From: CAZDVQ01 sp964508975
GTDB taxonomy: Bacteria > Bacteroidota > Bacteroidia > Chitinophagales > Saprospiraceae
Direction of reading: 5' to 3'
Assembly (NCBI GenBank): GCA_964508975.1
Contig: CAZDVQ010000043.1
Span: 1-37,512 of the forward strand
DNA length: 37,512 bases
The translations under genes and the position numbers were made by a program. This document shows, in pieces, positions 21,488 through 29,770 of this stretch (its first letter is position 1; every line of letters starts with the position of its first letter). A model generated the notes under the pieces. That model saw nothing but the letters and a program-made list of their open reading frames with translations. It searched no databases and was not told the DNA's origin.

Positions 21488-23140
21488 TTAACCCTTCTTA
21501 TTCTGCTTGGCTGCCTTTTTTGCTGACCGCTGGGCATAGTACTCCCTCCACGTGCCATTTTCCTCGCAGTGTAGTTTTCGCAGGTTGTGCGCCATGGAAA
21601 GCAAGCCGTATTCGACCCCGACCTTTACCTTCCCCCTCAGCAAGAACCTGTTGTAGCCCATGTTAAACTTGATATCCCCGAATACGCTCTCCACCTCTGT
21701 AGCCCTGCGCGACCGTACTTCCTTACCTTTCTCGCTCCCGAGCAAGGCCTTGACTTTGACCTTGTAACCTTCCCAGGCATCGCTCCTGGAGATTGTCCTC
21801 CTGTCGTTGTCCCCCTTGCAAGCGGCGGCCAGCGGGCAGCCCTCGCAGCCAAGGGATTTGTACACCTTCAATTCCTTGGTGTAACCGCTGGGCGTGGCAT
21901 GCTTCTCCAGCCGCAGGAACGGGAGGGACTGGCCATTCGGGCACTTGTAGGAGTCCGAGTGCTCGTCGTGGTCCCAGTTGTCCTTGTGGAAAAGCTTCTT
22001 GGCATGTTCCCCGGTTTCCTCCTGGAACCAGGAGGTATACTTGACGTAAGGGGTGATGCCGTTGGCCTCGAGGTACGCGTAGTTTTCCTCGCTGCCGTAG
22101 CCGGCGTCGGCGCCGAGGTTGATACCGTCCCGGGGCAGGATTTCCCCGAGGAGTTCGCGGAGTTTGTCCACGTGTGCCGGCAAGGTCGTGCTGTCGGCAG
22201 CGTTCTGCGCGATGGTATAGTTGACCACGTACTGGTTTGACGTGGTATGCTGGACGTTGTACGCCGGCAACAGTTGCCCGTCCTTCATCTTGAGTATCGT
22301 GGCGTCCTTGTCCGTGGTGGACATCGAGTTCCGGCCCGCCAGGTCCTGCCGTTGCCGCCCGTACTTTTCCAGTTTCGCTTGTTCCTTGCCCAGCTTGCCC
22401 GCCAGTCTGGCCAGCGCCTTGGCCTTCTCCTTGTCCGCCTCCGCGCTGACCAGCTCCTGGAGCCTGGAGAGGTGCTCCCCGACGGACTTGGCATCTAGCG
22501 TCACCTGTAACGACTTACCGCCACCCAGTTCCGGGAGGTCACCGGGCCCGTGCTCCTTGTCCTCCGCGTCCTGTAGAGCCCTTGCCCCCGCCAGCAACTC
22601 TTCCACCCGGGCAAGCACCCCGGCGCTGTACCTTTCCAGGTTTTTAAGCCACACCCTCTTATGCTCGTTGGCGTTGGCCTCCAGCTTCGTGCCGTCGAGG
22701 TAGATGTCATCCAGCGACAGGTGACCCGATGACAGCAGCACGAGGATTACCTGCTTGAACACGATGTCGACCATCGCCTGCATCCGTGCACCACGGAAAT
22801 TGCTCAGCGTCTTGAACGACGGGTGCTGGTTCCCCGACAGCCAGATGAAGTTAACGTTCTCCCGCATAGCCTTGGCTAGCCGGCGGCTCGTGTAAACCCG
22901 CTCGCAATAACCGTAGATCCAAACCTTTATCAACATCTTGGGGTGGTATGAACTGCTACCTCCACCCTTGTAGAAGCATTCCAGTTTAGCCATGTCAATT
23001 TCCTCGACCACTCTGTCGACAACACGAACCAGGTGGGTATCGGGTATCAACTTCGATATGTCCACGGGAATTTGTAAAACCTGTAACTGGTCATATTTTT
23101 TGAAGTGTACCTTGTTTTCTTTTTCTATCTTTACACTCAT
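21488..23140 (-). CDS. IS1182-family DDE transposase
   Basis: This 550-residue transposase starts at ATG 23140 (an in-frame TTG four codons upstream is possible). An N-terminal DUF772 helix-turn-helix-like domain (about 35-120, FYKGGGSSSYHPKMLIKVWI) precedes the catalytic core: first Asp in YLDGTKLEANA (about D149), second Asp in LGADAGYGSEENY (about D345) and the Glu in TEVESVFGDIKFNMGYNRF (about E484). A cysteine cluster CEGCPLAAACKG (about 432-443) may bind metal. A charged insert of about 100 residues (170-275) separates the first two acidic residues. It looks intact and so may be active. Confidence 0.93.
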   Translation of the reverse strand: MSVKIEKENKVHFKKYDQLQVLQIPVDISKLIPDTHLVRVVDRVVEEIDMAKLECFYKGGGSSSYHPKMLIKVWIYGYCERVYTSRRLAKAMRENVNFIWLSGNQHPSFKTLSNFRGARMQAMVDIVFKQVILVLLSSGHLSLDDIYLDGTKLEANANEHKRVWLKNLERYSAGVLARVEELLAGARALQDAEDKEHGPGDLPELGGGKSLQVTLDAKSVGEHLSRLQELVSAEADKEKAKALARLAGKLGKEQAKLEKYGRQRQDLAGRNSMSTTDKDATILKMKDGQLLPAYNVQHTTSNQYVVNYTIAQNAADSTTLPAHVDKLRELLGEILPRDGINLGADAGYGSEENYAYLEANGITPYVKYTSWFQEETGEHAKKLFHKDNWDHDEHSDSYKCPNGQSLPFLRLEKHATPSGYTKELKVYKSLGCEGCPLAAACKGDNDRRTISRSDAWEGYKVKVKALLGSEKGKEVRSRRATEVESVFGDIKFNMGYNRFLLRGKVKVGVEYGLLSMAHNLRKLHCEENGTWREYYAQRSAKKAAKQNKKG

Positions 23141-23239
23141 AACGTAGGTCAAGTTTTTGGGTCTGTAGTAACCCCAAAGATAGCTTGTACCTACGTTTTT
23201 TTGTTTTTAGGAGCTTTTTACACAACCCCGGGATGTTTC

Positions 23240-23420
23240 TCTGCGCTCGCACGATGGGTTAAGGGCGTTCCGCCCTCACCCATCGCTAAGATGTTTTGCC
23301 GCGGTGCGGCATTTTCAAGTTGTACAAAACTATTTGACTTTTATTCGTTCACAACGCTAACGACACTCGACACCAGCAGCGCCTATACGAACGTCGCAGC
23401 GGGTCGCCCATGTCCCACAA
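23240..23420 (-). repeat. F element, right flank of the insertion sequence
   Basis: This is the inverted counterpart of 21087-21279. On the minus strand it reads TTGTGGGACATG, later ATAGTTTTGTACAAC, AAAATGCCGC-N3-GCGGCA (complement of 23297-23311), ATCTTAGCGATGGGTGAGG and a short inner stem GGGCG-GAA-CGCCC before AACCCATCG. The conserved outer stem with a different but paired inner stem shows compensatory change between copies. Confidence 0.7.
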
Positions 23421-23488
23421 GGGTAATTATAGGTTATGTCAAAAAAAGCGGGGGCAGCTTGCTCGCATACTTCGCCAGAGCACGATTC

Positions 23489-23594
23489 TGCGTTAGCGAT
23501 GCGAAGCGGTGGCGCGCAGCGCCAGACCCGCAGGGGCCGAGCGTCAGCGAGCCGCGAAGCGTAGCGACGGCGCGCCAGCGCCGGAACGCCCAAA
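23489..23594 (-). repeat. R element, copy R8
   Basis: Minus-strand reading starts TTTTTGGGCGTTCC and ends CATCGCTAACGCAGA. The closing stem is GGCGTT/AACGC (plus arms 23585-23591 and 23490-23494), a compensated change from GGCGCC/GGCGC. The second arm is CGGCGC-TGGC-GCGCCG, and the last hairpin is TGGCGC-TGC-GCGCCA. Confidence 0.85.
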
Positions 23595-23596
23595 AA

Positions 23597-23630
23597 GAAC
23601 AAATGATTACATGAACAAATGATTAAATGA
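23597..23630. repeat. Two 16-bp tandem units (GAACAAATGATTACAT)
   Basis: GAACAAATGATTACAT at 23597-23612 is followed by GAACAAATGATTAAAT at 23613-23628, one mismatch. It directly follows R8. Confidence 0.7.
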
Positions 23631-23671
23631 CTTGGCTACGCCCTACCCCTAATCCTATATCCAAATTTTAG

Positions 23672-23679
23672 TAACTTTG
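23672..23679 (+). promoter_or_regulatory. -7 box (TAACTTTG) for the AsmA gene
   Basis: A full TAnnTTTG match, about 104 bp before the chosen ATG at 23783. No clear TTG at the -33 position. Confidence 0.45.
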
Positions 23680-23782
23680 TGACGGTGTTCAACGTCTAAA
23701 GGTTTGAATACGTTTTAGCATGGTGTTTGCTTGTTTACAACACACCCCACAAGTTACAAAACCAGTACACATAAACTATACT

Positions 23783-26700
23783 ATGGCTTTCTCTCCTAAA
23801 AAATTCTTTAAACGACTGTTTATCGGCCTGGGTATTTTCCTAGTGCTGCTCATTGGAACAGCTTTCGCCATCCCTTACTTTTTCAAAGACCGCCTGGTAG
23901 CCTTGGCCAAGGAAACCATCAACAAGGAAATTAACGCCAAGGTGGATTTCAAAGACGTAAGTATCGGTATTTTCAGGACTTTCCCCGACCTTAACTTCAC
24001 CCTCGAAGGCCTAACCGTAGACGGTGTGGGTACTTTTAAAGATATCCGCCTAGCCGAGGTGCCCGAGTTTGAATTCCGCCTCGATATCATGTCGGTAATT
24101 AAGAAAGACCGCCCCGTTTCTATTAAGGAAATTACCGTACGTAATCCCAAAATCCACGTTTTGGTGCTACAAGATGGCCAAGCCAACTACGATATTGCAA
24201 AACAATCGAGCGATACCAGCACGACCCCAAGCAGCAGCGGTGGCTATAAAATCAAGCTAAACCGCTACGGTATTTACAACGCTGAGATTATATACGACGA
24301 CCGTGCCGGTGGCACTTACGCTAAACTCGTCGACTTTACACATTACGGCAGCGGTAAATTTACCGATACCGTTTACGACCTGGAAACCACCACCAAAGGC
24401 AAACAAGTTACCGTAAGCCAAGGTGCAATACCATACCTCAGCAAAGCCCAAGTTGACGCCGAAGTTACCCTGAACGCCGACATGGATAAAATGAAGTTTA
24501 CCTTCAAGGATAACGACATTAAAATCAATGACTTAGGTTTAAAATTCGATGGCTGGCTGGCTATGCCTAAGGATGATATCGACATGGACCTAAAATTCAG
24601 CGCACCCGATGCCAAGTTCTCTAGCTTCTTGTCGATGATTCCAGCAGCTTACACCGCCGACTTTAAAGATGTGCAAACCGAAGGCGTGTTCAACTTTAGC
24701 GGCTGGGCCAAAGGTACCTACAACGATAAGTCCATGCCTGCCTTCAAGTTGGATTTGAATGTTGACAAAGCACGCTTTAAATACCCTGACCTGCCACTGC
24801 CTGTAGAGCAAATCTCGGCTAAACTGGTGGTTAATAGCCCCAGCGCCGATTTTGACCGCATGGTGGTTGACCTGTCAAAATTCAATTTCAAGTTAGGTGC
24901 TAATCCATTCAGTGCCAGCCTATTGTTGAAAACCCCGATGAGCGACCCCGACATCAAAGCCCGTGTGGATGGTAAATTGAACTTGGCTGAGTTGTCGAAA
25001 GCCTTCCCCATGGAAGGTGTGAAAGAACTCACCGGGCTATTGGATGCCAAACTCAATATCAACACGAGGATGTCGTACGTGAACAATGAACAATACGACA
25101 AGGTAGGTCTCGACGGGCATTTCAAGTTAACCGGCTCGAAATACAAATCAGATGACTACCCGCTGGTGACCATCAACGATATCAATACGCAGTTTACGCC
25201 CAACAACGTGAAACTGTACAACATGGATATTAAAATCGGTAAATCTGATATCAAGGCTAACGGCACCTTGGATAACTTGCTCACTTATTTCTCGAACGAC
25301 AAAATCATGCTGGGCGATATTACCGTGCGCTCGAACATCCTCGACTTGAACGAAATCATGGGTAGCGACGATACTGAAACAAGCACCACGACCACCCCTA
25401 CCCCAGCGAGCAGCAGCTCGGCAGAATCAGAAATGTTCGACAAGTGGGATTTTAACGCCGACGTGCAGTTTAATACCATCATGTACGATAAGCATATCAT
25501 TTCTGGAACTAAGGCCACTGGGCATTTCTCGCCAAGTGCAGCCGTGCTCCAAAATTTTGAAGCCCGGATTGGGAAAAACGACATTAAAGCCAGCGGTAAA
25601 GTACGCAACTGGTGGGGCTACCTCTTCGGTAACGAAATCATCGTGGGTATCCTCGATGTGCAGTCGAACAACATGAACTTGAACGACTTCATGGAAGAAA
25701 GCTCAAGCACCAGCACAACGAGCACAACCAGCACAAGTACTACAAGCAGCAGCGAGTCTAGCATTGTACTCGTACCTGGTAATATTGACTTCCAACTCAA
25801 CGGTACTTTTGCCAACTTGACCTACGACAAATACGAACTGAAAGACGCTTACGGCGCCTTGGTGATCCGCAACAAGAAGATTGACTTCAACGACATGAAG
25901 GCTAAAATCTTTGGTGGTTCGTTTATCGTAAACGGTAGCTACAACACTCAAAATGAAGCAAAACCAGACTTTGCGCTCGACTTCAACATCGACAAGTTCC
26001 GTTTTGATGAGGTGGCCAAAAACGTGATTACCATCAAAAAAATTGCACCTATCATCGAACACCTGACTGGTGCCTTCAATACCAAGTTCAAAATGGCTGG
26101 CAGCCTTGACAAGGACATGATGCCCGACTTGAACACCTTGTTCATGGATGGCCTGATTGAAACCTTTGATGCCATGGTTAAAAACTACAAACCTGTAAAC
26201 GACCTCAACGCCAAGTTGGGCATCAAAGAGTTGTCGAACTTCAAACTCGACAACACCGTGAACTTCTTTACCGTTAAAGACGGCAAGTTTAACCTACAAC
26301 CCGTTACCTATAACGTGCAAGATATGGCTATCACGGCTGGTGGCAGCCACTCGTTGACCAACGAGATGAACTACAACTTCAACTTTCAGGTGCCTAAAAC
26401 CAAGTTGCAGCAAGGTCAAGCGGGGGCAGCAGCTAGCAGCCTCATCAACGACTTGAACGGGCAAGCCTCTAAAGTGGGGGTTAACCTCAACAGTGGCGAC
26501 TATGTGCGCTTCAACGTGATCATGGGTGGTACAGCATTGAAGCCTACCTTCAAAATCAAATTCTTGGATGCGCCGGTCAAATCGGTGGTGAACCAATTAA
26601 AAGACCAAGCCAAAGCCGAGCTCGACAAGAAGAAGCAAGAATTTGAAGACAAGGCCAAGGCCGAGCTCGACAAGAAAAAAGCAGAAGCCGAGGCCAAGGC

Positions 26701-26887
26701 TCGTGCCGAATACGACAAATTCAAAGCTGATGCGGAGGCCCGTGCCAAAGCAGAAGCCGATAAAGCTGCACAGCAAATCAAAGATAAAGTTGGTCAAGAA
26801 GTCAAAGACAAAACAGGCCAAGCCGTTGACCAGATTAAAGACAAGGCCAAGGATGCCCTCAAAAACCCATTTGGCAAGAAAAACTAA
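23783..26887 (+). CDS. AsmA-family protein with internal duplication
   Basis: This 1034-residue protein starts at ATG 23783, giving MAFSPKKFFKRLF followed by a membrane helix (residues about 13-33); the frame extends upstream without homology. The AsmA N-domain (KRPV-like DRPVSIKEITVRNPKIHVL) and long repetitive beta-sheet region suggest a bridge-like lipid-handling protein of the inner membrane reaching into the periplasm. Two similar blocks (DIKIGKSDIKANGTLDNLLT and EARIGKNDIKASGKVRNWWG) are each followed by a Ser/Thr-rich linker (about codons 527-550 and 640-660). The last 100 residues are a charged Ala/Lys/Glu/Asp coiled coil (from about 934). It overlaps the next gene by one base. Confidence 0.85.
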   Translation: MAFSPKKFFKRLFIGLGIFLVLLIGTAFAIPYFFKDRLVALAKETINKEINAKVDFKDVSIGIFRTFPDLNFTLEGLTVDGVGTFKDIRLAEVPEFEFRLDIMSVIKKDRPVSIKEITVRNPKIHVLVLQDGQANYDIAKQSSDTSTTPSSSGGYKIKLNRYGIYNAEIIYDDRAGGTYAKLVDFTHYGSGKFTDTVYDLETTTKGKQVTVSQGAIPYLSKAQVDAEVTLNADMDKMKFTFKDNDIKINDLGLKFDGWLAMPKDDIDMDLKFSAPDAKFSSFLSMIPAAYTADFKDVQTEGVFNFSGWAKGTYNDKSMPAFKLDLNVDKARFKYPDLPLPVEQISAKLVVNSPSADFDRMVVDLSKFNFKLGANPFSASLLLKTPMSDPDIKARVDGKLNLAELSKAFPMEGVKELTGLLDAKLNINTRMSYVNNEQYDKVGLDGHFKLTGSKYKSDDYPLVTINDINTQFTPNNVKLYNMDIKIGKSDIKANGTLDNLLTYFSNDKIMLGDITVRSNILDLNEIMGSDDTETSTTTTPTPASSSSAESEMFDKWDFNADVQFNTIMYDKHIISGTKATGHFSPSAAVLQNFEARIGKNDIKASGKVRNWWGYLFGNEIIVGILDVQSNNMNLNDFMEESSSTSTTSTTSTSTTSSSESSIVLVPGNIDFQLNGTFANLTYDKYELKDAYGALVIRNKKIDFNDMKAKIFGGSFIVNGSYNTQNEAKPDFALDFNIDKFRFDEVAKNVITIKKIAPIIEHLTGAFNTKFKMAGSLDKDMMPDLNTLFMDGLIETFDAMVKNYKPVNDLNAKLGIKELSNFKLDNTVNFFTVKDGKFNLQPVTYNVQDMAITAGGSHSLTNEMNYNFNFQVPKTKLQQGQAGAAASSLINDLNGQASKVGVNLNSGDYVRFNVIMGGTALKPTFKIKFLDAPVKSVVNQLKDQAKAELDKKKQEFEDKAKAELDKKKAEAEAKARAEYDKFKADAEARAKAEADKAAQQIKDKVGQEVKDKTGQAVDQIKDKAKDALKNPFGKKN

Positions 26888-27786
26888 TGACTGCAATCAG
26901 CTACCACAAAGCCCCTTCGCCTGAAGGGGCTTTGTTTTCTATCATCATCCCGAGTTGGAACAACCTGCCCTTCTTGCAGTTGTGTATTGAGAGCCTGCAA
27001 CAGCACTCCACGCACCCGCAGCAAATCATTGTACATGTGAACGAGGGCAACGACGGCACCATTGAATACTTGCAACAAGCCGGTATAGCCTATACGCACA
27101 GCATCGAGAACGTGGGGATTTGTCATGGAGTAAATGCCGCTGCCGAGCTGGCCGACACCGACTATATCATGTATTTCAACGATGATATGTATGCTTTACA
27201 AGGCTGGGATGATGCTGTATATCAACACATTAAGGCCATTGGCCACGAGCAATTTTACCTATCAGCCACCTTGATCGAACCCGAGTACAGCGGTAATGAT
27301 TGCGTTATCGCACCGCATGATTTTGGCCGTAAGCCAGACAATTTCCAGTCGGAGGCCTTATTGGCCAGCTATGGCACCTTACATAAGGATGATTGGAGCG
27401 GAGCTACTTGGCCGCCATCAGTTATGCACCGCAAACTATGGGAAAAAGTAGGTGGTTTCAGCATCGAATTCTCGCCGGGTATGTATTCCGACCCTGATTT
27501 ATCTATGAAATTGTGGCAAGCGGGCGTGCGGGTATTTATGGGTGTTGGCGCGGCCAAGGTGTATCATTTCATGAAATCGAGCACCGGGCGGCACAAAAAA
27601 CTCAACGATGGCAAGCGGCAGTTCCTGCTCAAATGGGGCATGTCGGCTAGTACATTCCACCGTTTTTACCTGCGGCGTGGACAGGCTTACACGGGCGCAT
27701 TGACAGAGCCAGACAATAGCATAGGCTTCTTTTTGGCCCGGCTCAAAGATTTTGTGAAGCGCCTCTACACCGCCCGCTTAAACTGA
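26887..27786 (+). CDS. Family 2 glycosyltransferase
   Basis: This 299-residue soluble GT-A enzyme starts at ATG 26887, sharing a base with the AsmA stop (TAATG). SIIIPSWNNLPFLQLCIESL begins the nucleotide-binding fold, with YIMYFNDDMYALQGWDD as the DxD-type motif. SVMHRKLWEKVGGFSIEFSP and SDPDLSMKLWQAG are the acceptor-side signatures. The C-terminus is basic. A hairpin resembling a terminator lies within codons 8-16; an in-frame TTG at 26932 would start just after it (MFSIIIPSW). It may act on surface glycans; specificity is unknown. Its 3' end overlaps the convergent TPR gene by 22 bp. Confidence 0.85.
   Translation: MTAISYHKAPSPEGALFSIIIPSWNNLPFLQLCIESLQQHSTHPQQIIVHVNEGNDGTIEYLQQAGIAYTHSIENVGICHGVNAAAELADTDYIMYFNDDMYALQGWDDAVYQHIKAIGHEQFYLSATLIEPEYSGNDCVIAPHDFGRKPDNFQSEALLASYGTLHKDDWSGATWPPSVMHRKLWEKVGGFSIEFSPGMYSDPDLSMKLWQAGVRVFMGVGAAKVYHFMKSSTGRHKKLNDGKRQFLLKWGMSASTFHRFYLRRGQAYTGALTEPDNSIGFFLARLKDFVKRLYTARLN
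26908..26933 (+). terminator. Terminator-like hairpin inside the glycosyltransferase start
   Basis: AAAGCCCCTTC pairs with GAAGGGGCTTT around a short GCCT loop and is followed by GTTTTCT. It has the shape of an intrinsic terminator 20 bp after the AsmA stop, yet lies within the annotated coding sequence of the next gene. Confidence 0.55.
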
Positions 27787-28508
27787 GTTTGCAGCGATTT
27801 AATCTCGCTGACATAGTTGCGTTTCGAGCGGCGTTCTACGCTATCCATGTGCTCCATTTCGGTGAGCATGGTGTCCAATTTAGCGCTGGCATCGGTTTTT
27901 CGGCCTAGGTTAAAGAGGAATTTGGCATATTCAATCCGTTGGATATAATTCGTAAATTGGCTGTCCATGGCCTTGAACTCCTGCTCGGCGGCTTCATTTT
28001 GGCCGTTGTAATGGTAGGCCCAAGCCAGTGCTGCCCGTTCCTCCGATTTCTTGAAAAACTTATCGTGCTCCAGTTGTTTACCATAAACAATGGCCTGGGC
28101 ATAGTCCTTGTTTGCAAATGCGGCCATGAGCGTTTTCTTCAGGATATCCACATCGTTTTTGTGGATACCGTTGAGGCAAGACTGATACAACTGGTATGCT
28201 GCCTCAAACTGATTTTGCTGCATGTAGGCATCGGCCAGGCGCATTTTATTCTCGACAGTATCGGAGAAGTTGAGTTCTTTTTCGAGTTTTTTCACCTTGT
28301 AGCCGCTATCCACCGTTTCTTTCAAGGTTTCGCCTAGTTGGTTAATATTGATTGGGGTATAGAAATGCTTGTACAGGTAAAACAGCGGCCCGATTGGCGG
28401 GAAGAATATAATGAGCCAATACCAAAACTGCTCTACCCGCCTGTTGTAGGCATGGTACATGCAAAAGGCTTGTAGGGCTAAAATTGGCGTATAGTAGTAT
28501 CCAAACAT
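27765..28508 (-). CDS. Membrane-anchored TPR protein
   Basis: This 247-residue protein has two N-terminal hydrophobic segments (about 1-20 and 26-47) with RVEQFWYWLIIFFPPIGPLFYLY, similar to the short N-terminal domain of phospholipase D/cardiolipin synthase-type proteins (PLDc_N). A cytosolic region with several tetratricopeptide-like helix pairs follows (about 85-240: MRLADAYMQQNQFEAAYQLY, ALAWAYHYNGQNEAAEQEF, YAKFLFNLGRKTDASAKLD). It may be a scaffold for a membrane complex. No catalytic motif is seen. Confidence 0.75.
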   Translation of the reverse strand: MFGYYYTPILALQAFCMYHAYNRRVEQFWYWLIIFFPPIGPLFYLYKHFYTPININQLGETLKETVDSGYKVKKLEKELNFSDTVENKMRLADAYMQQNQFEAAYQLYQSCLNGIHKNDVDILKKTLMAAFANKDYAQAIVYGKQLEHDKFFKKSEERAALAWAYHYNGQNEAAEQEFKAMDSQFTNYIQRIEYAKFLFNLGRKTDASAKLDTMLTEMEHMDSVERRSKRNYVSEIKSLQTQFKRAV

Positions 28509-28640
28509 AGTATTATAGTAAACAATGCAAATATCTGTATATTAACTAATTTAACCTAGTTTTTTTGTTTAAAGTGTATTATTTTCGTTATATATTTCAA
28601 TAGAACTACTTTTTAAAATCTTCAACCAAGGCCATGTTTC

Positions 28641-29495
28641 ATGCTTACATTTCAAGACCACACCTACGAGCCCTATAAACTGGTAAGGTTACAACCTTTG
28701 GGCCCGGGTGAAGATAACGGAACGGCACATCGGCACAAATGCCTTGAATTATTTTTTTTCAAGGAGCATGCACTCCAACACATTATCGACTTTAAATCGT
28801 ACCCAGTTGAGCCTAAAGAGGTACATTTGATTCGGCCCAATGGTTTGCACCACTTACAAAGGAACCAGCAAACCTATGGATATGTATTGTTGATTTCACA
28901 GGCTTTTTTTCTCCAATACGCACACCACAAAGAGCGTTGGGAGCGGCTTAACCAACAGATTGTTCGTTTTGGGCCTATCCTGAAATTCGAAGAGCCTGTT
29001 TTTCAACTATTACAACAGCAAGTAGAGTTGCTGTTCAGCTTACGCGATAGCCCGGCTAGCCCATACAAAGACGAGCAGATATGCCTTCACGCGGAGGGGA
29101 TATTGTTGAGCTTGTTGGCAGCATACCATAAAACCGCTGCTTCGGACAACAACTTTGACAGTACCGAAAAATTATCCTGTGATTTTATGGCTTTGGTAGA
29201 AGACCATTTTCACGAGTGGCACGACCTAAGCCAATATACCAAGGCCCTCAACACAGGTGGCACCAAATTATTCCAAGCTTGTAGAACTACCCTCAACCAA
29301 GCCCCCATCCAACTGGTTCATGATAGAATCATACTAGAGGCAAAGCGATTACTGGCCCATTCAGATGCTTCTGTAAAAGAAATATCCTGGAGTCTTGGCT
29401 ACTCAGACGATGCTTATTTCAACCGTTTTTTCAAGAAAAAAACAGGCACGACAGCTATGTTCTTCCGCAAGAACAATGCATTCTCCAAAACTTAG
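28641..29495 (+). CDS. AraC-family transcriptional regulator
   Basis: This 284-residue protein has a cupin-like N-terminal ligand domain (about 1-150, with HRHKCLELFFF and VHLIRPNGLHHLQ) and a C-terminal pair of helix-turn-helix motifs (about 185-280): LSQYTKALNTGGTKLFQACR and VKEISWSLGYSDDAYFNRFF followed by KKKTGTTAMFFRKNN. The second is the canonical AraC signature. The inducer is unknown. It is alone on its side, and repeat R9 separates it from the next gene. Confidence 0.92.
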   Translation: MLTFQDHTYEPYKLVRLQPLGPGEDNGTAHRHKCLELFFFKEHALQHIIDFKSYPVEPKEVHLIRPNGLHHLQRNQQTYGYVLLISQAFFLQYAHHKERWERLNQQIVRFGPILKFEEPVFQLLQQQVELLFSLRDSPASPYKDEQICLHAEGILLSLLAAYHKTAASDNNFDSTEKLSCDFMALVEDHFHEWHDLSQYTKALNTGGTKLFQACRTTLNQAPIQLVHDRIILEAKRLLAHSDASVKEISWSLGYSDDAYFNRFFKKKTGTTAMFFRKNNAFSKT

Positions 29496-29534
29496 CATAT
29501 CATAAGAATAGCTTTGGCAAGGCATTAAGCATAT

Positions 29535-29649
29535 CGCGTTAGCCGGCTGGAAGGCCGGGGCGTAGCCCCGGGCCGCAAACGCAGTGCAGCGGCTAAGCGA
29601 ACAGCGCACCTGGAAGACGGCGACCCCGTGCAACGGGGGAACGCCCAAA
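29535..29649 (-). repeat. R element, copy R9
   Basis: Minus-strand reading starts TTTGGGCGTTCCCCCG and ends GCCGGCTAACGCG. The closing stem is GGCGTT/AACGC (plus arms 29640-29646 and 29536-29540). The second arm is CCCCG-TTGCA-CGGGG. The core is divergent (GTCGCCGTCTTCCAGGTGCG). The last hairpin is CCGGGGC-TAC-GCCCCGG. Confidence 0.75.
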
Positions 29650-29770
29650 TCATCTAAATTATCTTAGTTCGATGCCAGAATGTACCGTAAAAACCAATAA
29701 TTGTCCTGTACTAAAGCCCTGGAAACAGCGATTTTTGTACAAGATTAATTAACCATAAAATATCAGCGAC

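Larger units (their letters stand above)
21336..23231 (-). mobile_element. IS1182-family insertion sequence
   Basis: The ends carry 14-bp or longer inverted repeats GGTTGTGTAAAAAG (from 21340) and its complement (ending 23227). The flanking CCGG at 21336-21339 and 23228-23231 reads as a 4-bp palindromic target duplication, making the element 1888 bp between them. It encodes one transposase. Base composition is more GC-rich than the neighbours, with codons ending mainly in G or C, suggesting recent arrival. It sits exactly between two inverted copies of another repeat (F elements), which are in turn bounded by R7 and R8. Confidence 0.85.

Noticed and set aside
21587..22240. A 217-codon open frame antisense to the transposase
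   Set aside because: It lies entirely within the transposase gene and reflects its GC-rich third positions. No recognisable domain.
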